From Neurospora crassa OR74A (taxonomy: Eukaryota; Ascomycota; Sordariomycetes; Sordariales; Sordariaceae), in contig NC_026502.1 in NCBI RefSeq assembly GCF_000182925.2, positions 3,534,001-3,598,000 on the forward strand: a DNA stretch of 64,000 nt, in the 5' to 3' direction. This document shows positions 34,440 through 45,450 of the stretch, in pieces. The notes under the pieces are model-generated. The model was not told the DNA's origin. It worked only from the letters and a program-made list of their open reading frames with translations, and searched no databases. A program made the position numbers and the translations under genes. Position 1 is the stretch's first letter. Every line of letters starts with the position of its first letter.

Positions 34440-37400
34440 CATACCGCCTGTCGGGCCAATGATACGTACCGTCAGGACTCCAATACTAGGTAGGTATGTT
34501 CGCATAAGACCCACTACCTGCGGTGACAACAGCGTACTGACAGACCACAATGCGGCGATCTGAACAACGCAGAGTTAGGTTGAGAGCGGATGACAACATT
34601 CAGCTCGGGACTTCTGTAATGGACAAACAGGTCTTGCCCAATTTCCAGCTGAGCCCAACTGCGCCTTCGGGTGGACGGAAAAGTTGTGAAGCGTCCGGAC
34701 TGTTGTCGACAGCATCACAGTAAAAGTGCTCAACTCTATGACAATAGAGTACTCAGTAATCCTTCAACACAAAGTTGAGATTGACCACAAACAAGAATCC
34801 GGAAAAGATGTTGCCATCGGAATCTCGTCTTGCAACATTTCCAAGGACTTGGGCTGGCAAACAAGCCGTAAAGGGTCATGATCATGAACGACCTAGACAG
34901 ATATGGATTCGTGGCGTGCGTCTGCATCAGGCTTCTACACAGTAGTGTAAAGTGTTGTTGCTGTTTGGTGCGTCCCGCTAAGAGGCCAAACGGCGCAATC
35001 GGATACTGTCTGAATGCCGTGCGACCCTGACGATCATAATTGTATGCACCGTCGTATGACTTTTGGAGGTTTGGCACGTTTCACAGAACGTCCCCCCGGA
35101 TTGGTTGGGTGCCATGTTCAGGACTGTATGTCCGGTTTTGCGTTCGTCGATCCTTGGCTTCCATAGACCGCCTTATTGAGAGAGATCCCTAGAGAGTGCA
35201 TAAAGTTATGCAATTTATGGACGAACATCTTCTGTTGGGAACAAGAGATGGATGTGATCCAAGCATTAGGCCAAGAAGGGTCTAGGCAAACACGGTGTCA
35301 ATTCGAGGTCGCATCCCAGATCGAGATCGATCTCTTGCCAACAGATCGATCAAGGTTGATCTTGTCCACATGCAGAATGGGGGATCAGACGATTGGAGAG
35401 AAAAAAGAAAAGAGGAGAGGGCCATTATAATTGGTTGCACCAGCGACATGGACACTGTTAGCTCCGTGCCGGACCATTTGTCCGCGGTCCTGGCTACTAT
35501 GTACACCCAAGGGGGGTGCAGCTTGTGATTGGATGCCCCTGGTCACGTAAATCTGGGGATGCCTTCACTTTTGAGCAAAATAATGTCAAGAGAAAATCAA
35601 GTAGTGAGGCCAGATGAAGGACATTGTATTGACCCGGGCGCGTGGAATATAGGCCAGACAATCAAGGTACGAGAGTTACACAGTTCTGTAGTTCCGTGGC
35701 ATTGGCAGCTGCGACGGCTGCTGTCACCCACGGGAGGAACTTAAACATTGCTCCTGACGAATGGCACTGGGGAATTCCTCTTCGCCCATCCGGGTGCGCA
35801 ACCAAGAGGCGGTACGCTGCAGTTCCGTGGCTGGAACCGGAGCGGCTGAAAACACGAACGGTTGCGTTACCCGATCCCCAAAACGTTAAAGCCGTTACGT
35901 ACCAGGTATGGTCTGAGGCTCTCGTTGCTGTGATGTCAGTGTGCTTCTGTATTCCATTTTCATCCATACTATCACGCTTTGCATGCTCTGACTCCAAATG
36001 GAGACGGACCAGGCACTTTTCTGAATGAGTTTCATCAACGAATTCAAGGAGGAGGTTGAAATAGGAATTAGGGTAAATAAGAAGATTAAACATGTGGTAC
36101 GTATGACTTCGTAAGACTGACGTTAGTGTGGTATCACCACCTAGCAGTATTCAGGGGATGAGATGTAGTCAAGCCAGCCATTTTCTGTGCGAAAATTAGA
36201 GTTATTGCCACTTGCAAATCATCGCGCTGACAAGTTTGATGCTGCCAGAGGTGTAAAAGGGCACCTCGTGAACTGGGCGATCTCGGGAGGTGGCCATCTT
36301 GATGGTCGGGTGGCAGCATGTACAAAAAATAAGCATTTTTGGTGACTTGACTAATCTTATTTTCTGTAGAACTACTAGCGCTTAGGGATATCCATGCAGC
36401 GGTGTACACACCTCTGGTGGCATTAAACTTTAAACGCGTCCCCACAAGAAAATATGGGGTAATGCAGCTAATGCCACCTGACATCGCAAATCATCGCGTG
36501 TAAACTAAGCCATCCTTGTAACCAACTGGACCTTTTCTCCTGCCCGGAAGTTTCCTCCGGCCATACTCATAAACCCGCAAATCCATTACCAGTCTGTCAG
36601 TATTAATGAAGTGAAACAGTTTCAAGGACACGAGTTTCACGCTAATCGTGCGCTCACATAGTACAGTAGCTTCGATCTTTGCCCGAATAACTGCACTTGC
36701 CATTGTACAACTCAGGAGGTATTCCTTGCTTTCTGCATGTTCACCCTTCTACACAGTATTCGCGGTGGAGAAATGATGTGCTGCTCCTCGGGTCGATTTC
36801 AGCCCGAACCCGTTATGTTCAACACTTGGATAGTAGGATGATGCTGGCATGTTGACCATTGGTTACTTTTCCGAGCTGCAGGTCGCCATCTCGCGAATCT
36901 CACCGCCGGGGTTAACAACGTTGGTCGTGGTTTGATGTCTTTGACTTGCACTTGGCAACCGAGTCTCGTGGTTGCTATGTGACGATGCATTTCCCAACCC
37001 CTTGTTCGTCGGTAAAGCTACCTCCCGAGTCGAAGGTACGGTAGCGGACTGCCAGCAAACATCTGGTCCCCCATTACCGCCTTGGCATCTACTGATGTTC
37101 AAGATTACCATGAAGATCGCAACCCAGCTTGCTAGATGTCCACTCTCTGGTGTTCCAGAGTCCAGACTCCAAGGGACTTGGAAGCTGTATTCCCGCTGGA
37201 AATGGGTGCTATCGTGCCATCAATCTAGGCACCTTGCAACCTCCCTGCGTCTGGCGGCCCAGATCTCTGGATACTGGGTTGCATCACTTCCTACGAGACT
37301 GGTACCCAATTCCGACAATCCCTTAGCTGGGTGAGATTTCACTGCTCAGTATCAATGGAAACATTGATGAGGCTCCATGTCCTTTCCCGTTCCTGGGAGG

Positions 37401-37821
37401 AGCCACGTTCGTCATTGGCGCACTTCTAACCGTGTACACTAGTGTAGTTCAGAACAGTGCTGAATCCATATGTGGTCCGGACTTGGTGTTCCTGATGTCT
37501 GACATCTGGCAGCGAAAGGTGCTCTAGTGAAAGGATCGTCATTGCTCTTTCCAGATTCCGAGCCACGATGTCGGTTATCGTGGCCAGATCTCCAAACAAG
37601 CTAATGGAGGTTTGCGCCGCATACTCGTTGCTGTTCCCCATTGGGAGCCCAGAGCATGATCTCGTTGTCACAATTCTTGATCGACAGCCCCAAGAGCCTG
37701 GGTCGATTGGGTCCGGATGAGTGCCAGGCCGGATGCCAGATCTGGAAATGACGAGTGTCGATGAATCAACAACACCAAGCCACGGCGGATAGGAGGAAGG
37801 AGAAGCAGGAATACCGGAGAA
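32771..37821. other. Long gene-free interval upstream of eas
   Basis: About 5 kb with ORFs of at most 164 codons, none of which I recognise on either strand. It holds a T49 tract, a pair of short direct repeats near 36206-36226 and 36472-36498, and an imperfect inverted pair (ggtggcatta / taatgccacc, near 36415 and 36469). The part nearest eas is expected to hold its regulatory DNA. Confidence 0.5.
34391..34439 (+). repeat. T49 homopolymer
   Basis: Forty-nine consecutive T residues in non-coding DNA. There is no adjacent LINE or SINE-like sequence I can recognise, and the length may be inexact in the assembly. Confidence 0.95.
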
Positions 37822-38042
37822 CTTGGCCAAGTTTGATGGACGAAGTCTTCAAACACAGCGTTGGGATTGAGGTCCAAAAGTGTATATAAGACTCGTCTCT
37901 CGTCCACCTCAGAGCTTCTATTCTTCTCATCATCAGCATCAACATCTTCACTTCACAACATCTTCTCAACCTTCCAACTCACCTTCCAAACCACCTTCAA
38001 AACCAACTCCCAGCTTCTTTCAGCAAACCCCCAACCGCCAAA
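37822..38042 (+). promoter_or_regulatory. eas: Proximal promoter and leader of eas (TATA box, palindrome)
   Basis: A TATATAA box lies at 37883-37889, 154 bases before the start codon. A perfect 10-base palindrome, cttggccaag, is at 37822-37831. The leader is CA/CT-rich and ends in caaaATG. The eas gene is known to be controlled by the clock, light and development in N. crassa; which bases act as those elements cannot be told from sequence alone. Confidence 0.7.
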
Positions 38043-38463
38043 ATGCAGTTCACCAGCGTCTTCACCATCCTCGCCATTGCCATGACCGCCGCTGCGGCCC
38101 CGGCTGAGGTTGTTCCCCGCGCCACCACCATCGGCCCCAACACCTGCTCCATCGACGACTACAAGCCTTACTGCTGCCAGTCTATGTCCGGCCCCGCCGG
38201 CTCCCCTGGTCTCCTCAACCTCATCCCCGTCGACCTCAGCGCCTCGCTCGGCTGCGTTGTCGGTGTCATCGGCTCCCAATGTGGTGCCAGCGTCAAGTGC
38301 TGCAAGGACGATGTTACCAACGTAAGTTTTTCCTCCTTCTCCCTCCACACTACAGCGCGCTCTCTTCAGAAACAGTTCCCCTTGCTAACCTTCGCTTTTG
38401 TGCCGACGAAAAAAGACCGGCAACTCCTTCCTCATCATCAACGCTGCCAACTGCGTTGCCTAA
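38043..38463 (+). CDS. eas: Class I hydrophobin EAS (rodlet protein; clock-controlled gene 2)
   Basis: Two exons (38043-38321 and 38416-38463) encode 108 residues. Residues 1-18 or so are a signal peptide (MQFTSVFTILAIAMTAAA). A short propeptide ends at Val-Val-Pro-Arg, leaving 82 residues from Ala27. All eight hydrophobin cysteines are present: C35, C44, C45, C71, C80, C86, C87 and C106, with the two CC pairs in place. The long C3-C4 loop is typical of class I. The protein self-assembles into the amyloid rodlet layer that makes conidia water-repellent. The sequence matches what I remember of N. crassa EAS residue for residue. The 94-base intron has GTAAGT and an AAAAAG acceptor, and it splits the gene before the last cysteine. 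Confidence 0.98.
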
Positions 38464-38514
38464 GTGTTTACGCGGCAACAGCGCAAAGTCTAGGCAATGC
38501 CTTGTTCTCAACGC

Positions 38515-38575
38515 TGCTGCCAGTCCAGCACCCCCCTTCTGCAGCAAGGAGCCCCCTTCTGCTGGACTGGCAGCA
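38515..38575 (+). repeat. 16-bp perfect hairpin in the eas 3' region
   Basis: The arms tgctgccagtccagca (38515-38530) and tgctggactggcagca (38560-38575) are exact reverse complements. The 29-base loop contains a repeated cccccttctgc. The hairpin starts about 50 bases after the eas stop codon, so it probably lies in the transcript. Confidence 0.9.
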
Positions 38576-39539
38576 CAACGAGCTGCTACTACAACACAAG
38601 CATCATGCCTGGACGCAACAGAAGCCGATAATCTTGGGGTTTGGTTTTGGGGGATGAAGGTGATGAGTTGATGGATTGGATCGATATCTTACAATGCGTG
38701 TCTCTTCCTGTTAAGATCTGCTTTACTATTTTCCTATTTTCTTTTACACATAGCTATGTATCACTAAGGCCTGGTGATTAATACACTCTCTTAACCCTAA
38801 AACATTCAGTTCCGCTTTGTAGATGATGATGAACTTTTACCAACTTCCTGCCTGATGGCAACTTGTCACTAACCTTAGATCTGGTGATCAATACCTACAC
38901 TCACTTTACCCTCAAACATCAATTCAAATTCACTTGCTTTGTGGATGATGATGAGTTTTCCGAGTTCCTGCCATGACCGCACCTTGATGGCAGCAACTTT
39001 GAAGCCCAATGGACCCAACACGACATAGGCAAAAGGCGGTATGCATGTTACGGCGAATGTAGTTAGCCTCTCTGGATGTGGGACCTGCGTTGATGTTCAT
39101 GTCGTGCTTCACTTCAGCATCAAGTTAGCGTGTAGATCCCTTCCTGTCATGGCTGTCATGGCAATGACAAAATCCCGAGGCGTCGGATCGCTTATCGGAA
39201 AATATCTAGACAGCCTCTGGAAATTAGTGTAAGCCAGGCCTTGCAGGGGCTGGATGGGCGCGCTTTGTGTTCCGTCCGGGGATGTGTGGATTGGTGCTTT
39301 GCGGCTACCATTGCATGCATTTGGAGAAAAAAGATGAACATTGATGAGTACGTCTTATATCATGGAAAGAAAAAGTCAGAAGACTCTACGGGATGGTTAT
39401 GGATGGTCAAACCGAAGAGTGGCTGCCTTTGTGCGGTGGTGTTTCTCTCTTCAAGTGACAAGTTTGGGTTAGGCGGTGGCTTCACCCAGCTATAGTACAA
39501 AGTCTTGATGCAAATTATCAACCAATGGCAGCTTGCGCT
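38576..39539. other. Intergenic between eas and tRNA-Lys
   Basis: The stretch contains the diverged tandem duplication at 38762-39000 and otherwise no gene I can support. Confidence 0.5.
38762..39000 (+). repeat. Diverged tandem duplication, about 105-130 bp per copy
   Basis: Copy one (38762-38866) and copy two (38867-39000) share, in order, cactaa, ctggtgat-aatac, ta-ccct-aaacat, gctttgt-gatgatgatga, the ending ttcctgcc and tgatggcaac. They differ by substitutions and small insertions. Confidence 0.75.
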
Positions 39540-39612
39540 GCCCGGCTAGCTCAATCGGTAGAGCGTGAGACTCTTAATCTCAAGGTTGTGGGTTCGACCC
39601 CCACGTCGGGCT
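39540..39612 (+). tRNA. tRNA-Lys (CTT), no intron
   Basis: Complete 73-base cloverleaf. The acceptor GCCCGGC pairs with GTCGGGC. The D-arm contains AGCTCAATCGGTAGAGC. The anticodon stem TGAGA pairs with TCTCA around loop CTCTTAA, reading CTT. The T-arm is GTGGG TTCGACC CCCAC. It closely resembles fungal lysine tRNAs. Confidence 0.96.
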
Positions 39613-40273
39613 CAATTCCCGATGTTCCTTCTAGGACAACATTATCTCTTTTTGCATCTTTGGCTTTCGTGTATCTCTCGTTTCTATTTCTTTTTTGTCT
39701 TTGTGGCTTGTGGTGATCAAGTTTCTGTACAATGGCTTTTCAAAGAAGTGTATTCTTGTGTCTTTGTTGCCGCCAGCGCTGTGTGGCCTAAGGTTTCATC
39801 GTTGGCTGCTGTGATGTTTCAACTTTATTAGGCCGCCAAAAAAAATTCTCATCTTCGAACTCGGTAAAATTGTGACCTTCCACCATCTTGCCGCTGACTG
39901 GCATACTAAACACTTCTCGTGTACCTCTCGCGAGTCATAACGGGCGCAATCTCTTCACTCAAGTTGTCATTGTCATTCCTTCCTTGTGTATCCAGCTACC
40001 TCCGTTCACTCGTTAATTGCTGGCCGAGTTTTTTCTTCCTCCTTTTCATGAAGATTGGATTCAGATTGCTGGACTTTAGCAAAACTCTGGGATTCCCAAC
40101 TTCCACCAGTCGCACCGCTGCACTCCGTTGCACCAAAGGCCAAGAGAACATACCTAGTCAGCGGACACCTCCGTCACCGTGTCTCCCACAGTCTTTCACA
40201 ACTTCGGTTTATCTCAAGTTTTCGCGGTCACTCTCGCTTGAATCCTGTCACCCCCCCGACACCCTCTGCCACA
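39613..40273. other. Spacer and leader of the GNAT-like gene
   Basis: T-rich sequence follows the tRNA and would serve as polymerase III terminator. The last 200 bases are the CT-rich leader of the next gene. The frame is open upstream from 40055, but the ATG at 40274 has the better context. Confidence 0.5.
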
Positions 40274-41236
40274 ATGACCATCTCCAGCCTCCTCCACACC
40301 AGTCGAATCAGCGACGCCCTCCTCCACACCATCTACGCTTCCGATCAAGAAATGTACCCGGCTCCGTTAACCTACGAGCGCCTGCAAAGCTGGAGAGACG
40401 CCTGTCCTGAGCTGTCAATCTGCTTCAGTGCTAGCAATGATGGCTCGGAAACTCCACTGGGCGTCATCATTGTCCTTCCTCTTGTGAAGAAGTATTGGGA
40501 GGACTTGCTGGTGGGCAAGATCAAGGAGGTGGACATTGATGCTGGAGAGATGTTCGCGGGTGTTGGTGGTGATGGTGGTGGAAGCAGCACGAAGATGGAG
40601 AGTGAGATACAACTGCAAGCGCCTATGGAGGTCGGATTGCATGTGTTCCACATCGAACGCTTCACTGCATGGGACGCCGAGGACGCCTCGAAAAAGACTG
40701 ATGCGCGGCCTGCAACGGTGACAGTGGGAGGCTGTGAGTATGGCAGCATGCGATTTGCGGACATGGCATTGGCAGAGATCCAGAGGAGGGTCGAGGCATT
40801 CAACGCTGAGGCGGCGGAGAGGAGATGGGATGTTTGTGGATTCTCTGGTGAGTAACTCGAAGGCTCTGTTGCTTTGACTGGGTTGGAAATATCAAGACTG
40901 ACGGGCTGGTTCCTTCGATGAACAGCACTCACGGCAACGCCTGCGGGAAAGAAGACATTCGCGCGCTTGGGTTTTGTGTCCACGGGATACAAGGAGATTT
41001 TTCGGCTCATTGAGACTTCATCGTCGTCATCCCCAACTTCTGAGGTGCACTCGAGCGGTGATGATTTGAGAGGCTCTCAGAACAACGCAGGTCCTCATAC
41101 GACAGTGAGCGCCATCTACATCTACCCAGGCGAAGCCCGCACGGAGAAGTTGGGATCCGATGTCATTTCAGAATCGGAGATGACTGTCAGATACAGTGCG
41201 ACTTCTTCCGAGAAGATGAGCAGAGTCCGGTGGTAA
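40274..41236 (+). CDS. GNAT-fold acetyltransferase-like protein
   Basis: Two exons (40274-40847 and 40926-41236) give 294 residues. The intron (GTGAGT to ACAG) joins GFS to ALTATPAGKKTFARLGF, which is the usual GNAT C-terminal signature: a helix and strand ending in a residue pair before a Gly-Phe. The N-terminal half has DQEMYPAPLTYERLQSW and PLGVIIVLPL, which is like fungal proteins in this superfamily, with an insertion of Gly-rich sequence near residue 95. The RxxGxG/A acetyl-CoA loop is not obvious, so catalysis is uncertain. Expression and substrate are unknown. It sits alone, with a tRNA to the left and the NLR relic to the right. Confidence 0.7.
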
Positions 41237-42979
41237 TGCATGCAATTATTGTCTACCAGTGGTCGACAGGTTCCTTCGTTGCTGATCCAATCACGTCGGT
41301 TACGTTCCACAATGTGCTTCAGCAGGAGTCATCTTGTGGTCTGAACCGATCAGGTACCTATCTACCTCCCACATCTCGAAGCTCTCGCTCACATTTGAAA
41401 CCCCGCTCCTGGTAAATGTCAACGCTACTTCAACTCATACCCTCTGCTCGTCTGGCACTACCTTACCAGTTTTGTCTCATACAGACTACTCAATTTTCCA
41501 AGCTACAATCTGGAGATTCGAACTCCTGGAAATGGGCACTTTACCAGAAATGTACTCAACGAAAAGTCGATGAGCACCCCTCGAGCGCAGTACTTCTTAC
41601 CGCTTCAAAGCTTTGTCAATAGAACAATTGGCAACAAGCAATCCTCGGACATGGCGCCTGTTATTGTTGCCGACACCTAAGCCTGCCAAGGTTCTTTGTT
41701 GGATAGGGGCACATACCTCTCGCCAACACAGGAGGTGCTAAAGTACCCGAGATCAGACTGGCTGACCAGCTGATGAAAAAATAATCTGCCCAAAAGCCGA
41801 GAGGCTGTCGAGAGTCAACCTGTCGCTCTGAATGGGTTGATTGTTGGCCTGCTAGAGGAGTATGGCGAAACGTGGATCTACAATTCGACCTTGGAAAAAC
41901 GCCAAGGACAGAAAGGAGCCGGTAAACAGCACTGGTTCGATAGGAGAGAAGCGACAATTTAAGACCGTTATGTAGGTGAGGTTGACTTCCATGAGTTGCT
42001 TTGTCTTGTCGACTCAGACTACCCTTTGATGAATGGCTCCATCAAGGATGTTTACCATCAAGGGACGAATCTAGTATTCAGGGGCATTTACGACTACACT
42101 TGACTTGGGTTGTCTATTACCTCGATGTTCAATAATCCAGCCGGCTGGGGACAACCGAAGAGAGGGTGATAGGATGCACAGGCAATGTCATGAGAGGAAT
42201 GGTATAGTGTCTGCGTACGACCAAAGGATTCGCTACCAAGCCGTGAGCGCATTCTCCGTAACGTCAGTAGCCTGGGTCGCCGAATGTCTGATCCTCCCGC
42301 TTTTGACCGACCATTTCGAAGCTGAAGAAGCTAACCGCGAAGGCTTCACATGTACCATTCACAAGATGCAGTACTACTCCGCCCTCGAACCGCTGGTTCC
42401 CCTACACATCTAGAGGTGGTGATGGAGGTGTATATTGAGATGATCTACAATGCCTCACCAAAGGTGCAGTGCCGTACAGTTCTTCGGAATTATGCACATA
42501 CTGCCAAGACGTTCGCGAAGGAGACCTTCAAGCTGAAAACGTGGAAGGAGTTGCGGGCCATCAATGAGACAGAATCAAGGCCTAGAACTACTTGTCTGGG
42601 CTAGAAACGCCTCTAGCCCAGACGAGTAGAGCTGGTCACCGCTTCTACTCTGCTTCTCGAAGCCAAGAACACCACAACTAAAGATCGCCAACATGACGGA
42701 GAAACAGTTGCAGGTTGAATAGGAAATTCTGATCGCCTTCACCGAGCACTATAAGTTCCAGCAAGCCGAAGCACAGCGAAAGGACAAGCGAGAAATGTCG
42801 TACGAAGAAATCGAGTGCCTTCAACAGCAACGTTCAACAATCACGGACACGTACGAAGTGACCAAAGAGTAGAGTTCGTGTAGCTATGTACACCAAAACC
42901 CCTACGCGCTAAAGTCGCCCGCACTAAGCTGAATGTTTGGTTAGCGGGCTTACCTGCATACCCCCTGACTAGTGGCAGA
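41237..42979. other. Interval with degraded coding-like pieces left of the NLR relic
   Basis: Several plus-strand ORFs of 60-100 codons (for example 42105-42413 and 42350-42604) have protein-like composition but no family I recognise. They could be the decayed N-terminal part of the same NLR gene, or unrelated debris. Confidence 0.4.
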
Positions 42980-44100
42980 CGGTCGGTTTTGATCGACAGC
43001 GAAGCTTTTGCCAGTGGATGGAACAAAGTTCCGGACCCCTCCTACTGCGTAATACTATTCGCTACTTCTTCCTCAAAGAACCCCAATGAACCAGAATGTC
43101 TCAAACACCATACTTCGTCATCTCTTCTTCAACACACCGATATTGCTCAAAGAGTATGCCATGGATCCACTCTTACGAGATTCTCAGGGGTTTGTCAATA
43201 TCCCATCGTGGCTCTGGACCATCTTTTGGGTGGAAGGACGCGACCCTGAAGCTTGGCTCCAATATAGGTAGTTGTCATGGACGCGCTCGATGGATGTGAT
43301 AACTCTGACCTATAAAGTCCCTGGTCCCAGATCTCCATCAGAACATGGCAAAGTTCTTCAACACCAAATTCCTCTTCAGAACCGGCCTTTATCAAATCAT
43401 CTTCACCCAGTTTGCTTCCCTGGAAAACCCTGTTTCGTCATGTGTGCGAATTATGGGTGAAGATCAGTGTAATGATATCAGTAAGAGGTCATCCTTGCCA
43501 TCGAACATTGTCCTGGGACAGTTTGCTAAAGAAACCGCCTTCCACGTTGATCTGAGGAAAATAACACACACGACATGCTGTTCAAGACTGCATACTTGCA
43601 CATGCCTTTGGGTCACCCTGCTTGTCGACGATGAACGATTTCAATTTTGAAAAAAGACGGCGGACGGCATTGGACATATTTTCACGACGTTTCCAACGTC
43701 TGTAAAGGATGCATATGAGAAGCTCCTAAGCCGACCGACAGAGAACCCAATCGTTCGCAGAGCCCTACGCCTCATTGTTGGAGCGGTACGGCCACTCGAA
43801 AATGTCAGACATGAAGGCTGCACACAGCGCCTGTGTCTATGTGGCTTATTCGTCTCTTTCCATGGGAGACGTTGTTTAAAGGTACTTCTTTTACCAAACA
43901 GCACCAGAACTTATCCCGAAAAATCCTCAGGTCGAGCCCTCTATGCTCGTTTTTCAGATGCATGCTGACACACAATGGCCATGGCAAATCCCTCATTCCT
44001 TGCACACCAAGTACATGCTGAGTCCGCGAGCGCATTCACTTCGGCGGATACAACGGTACGGTCATGGATGCGGTGCGTCGTCGTTACCCGAGCAGCGCGA
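42980..44100 (+). pseudogene. Decayed NACHT/STAND (NLR-type) gene
   Basis: Landmarks of fungal NACHT proteins occur in the right order and spacing on the plus strand but in different frames. TILRHLFFNTPILLKEYA (about 43100) matches the usual helix before Walker B. VVVMDALDGCDN (43268-43303) is the Walker B box. Near 43345-43460 is KFFNTKF followed by ASLENPVSSCVRIMGEDQ, equivalent to the SRP and GEDE region. SVKDAYEKLLSR (about 43700) and LRLIVGAVRPL (about 43763-43798) form the helical part, and LCLCGLFVSF (about 43830) is the hallmark before the repeat domain. The Walker A loop is not found. Several frame changes and stops are needed to explain it, so it cannot encode an NLR. Such genes mediate allorecognition and immunity in fungi. 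Ankyrin, WD or TPR repeats would be expected downstream but I do not see them. Confidence 0.8.
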
Positions 44101-44747
44101 CAAGCGACGAAACGTACAGTCATTTGTCGGGAAAGACATGTCATTCTACAAACCTGCCAGAAAGGACAAACAACTTTTGACAAGTAGCTTGGGCGCGCCA
44201 TCCAAATCCAGAGATGACCGTGGTGTGATTGCTTTTGGACCGAGGTGCATATATCGAAGCCTTTGATGACCTTGAGGAGTGTCATCCTTTGGCTAACCGA
44301 GGGGATGAGAAGGGTATGGAGGAGACACAGACACAGCTTGTTGATCCCGTGCTCTTTGCGGGTCCATGGTCAGATCTTGTCAAGGGTGGTATGTGTGCTT
44401 GATGTAGTGGGTCAATTGAGGTTCTGGCTTTTGGATCTTCGATCGTATTACTTCATGGTACTTGTTATTACCTATCCTTCGGCTTCTTCCTCATTCAATG
44501 GCTCAAAACCATGAGACTCTATTATTGTTCTCCCATCAAACCTTCCTTCCTCTATCTCAAACCACGCCATTTTTAGTTTTTTTTTTCCCATCACAAACTC
44601 CTCCTAGGATCGCCCGAGGGCAGCATCAACATTCACAATCCATCCCCCTTTCCTTTCTTCAGCTTCAGTTCCTATCTCCATCCCCCATTTTTGAATTTCA
44701 CTCACTCCTTTCAGAACCATCCACCCACCCACCCAGCGGCTGATACC
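44101..44747. other. Intergenic between the NLR relic and the secreted protein
   Basis: Short plus-strand ORFs only. The last few hundred bases are CT/CA-rich and may be the 3' region of the minus-strand secreted gene. Confidence 0.5.
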
Positions 44748-45450
44748 TCAACAATCCCCTCCCGTAACAACAACACTCCACTGCTGTCCCTTCTGCTGAT
44801 CCGGCGCCCACCCCGTCGTCGACTTCCCCATCACGTCCTTCCCCTTGCCGCACCGGTCCATGATCGCCTGCGCCCCATCCGCAATGTCCGCAAAACTGTT
44901 CAGTCGCAACCCCCACCCCAGCTCCTCGTTACACCAAAAGATGGCGCTCTTGTAGCTGCAGCTCACCTGCGAGCACCCGTAGTGGGTGATCTGCGGCTGA
45001 CCGGGGACGCCACGCAGGTACTTGATGCCCTCGCGGATGTGCTTGGAGGAGGCGGGGCTGCCGGTGCCGATGTTGTCGACTTGGATGCAGCCGGCGATCC
45101 AGGGGCCGGTGGTGCCGATGCTCAGGGTGCTCATCATGGTGCTGGAGTTGGAGGAGGTGATGGTGATTGTGTCGTCCGGGGGAAGGACGGTGAGTGGTTC
45201 GGGAGGTGTGAGGATTGAGAGGGCGGTTGCGTTGAGAGTCGGGTCGTCGTCGAGACTGAGGACGTCGTCGAGACCGAGGAGGTCCAGGGTCGGGATGGCA
45301 TGGACCGCGGGGAGGATGAGAGTGAGGGAGGACTGTGAGGGGGGACGTTAGATGGTGAGGCTGTAGAGAGAGAGAGGGGGGAGAGAGAGAGAGACTTACC
45401 ATGAGAATGGCCAAGGAGGCGAGGGAGTTGGTAAAGGTGGGGGAACGCAT
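44748..45450 (-). CDS. Small secreted Cys-containing protein, 211 residues
   Basis: Two exons (45450-45400 and 45332-44748). Splicing completes a signal peptide: the first exon gives MRSPTFTNSLASLAILM and the second starts SSLTLILPAVHA. The mature chain begins with a disordered region rich in Thr, Leu and Pro, then a compact domain holding six cysteines, including GCSQVSCSYKSAIFWCNEE and MDRCGKGKDV, ending SVVVTGGDC. Proteins with this kind of domain are widespread and uncharacterised in Sordariomycetes; I cannot name a family with confidence. Three disulfides are plausible. It has the size and Cys content of a secreted effector or wall protein. The intron is about 67 bases and CT-rich. Confidence 0.8.
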
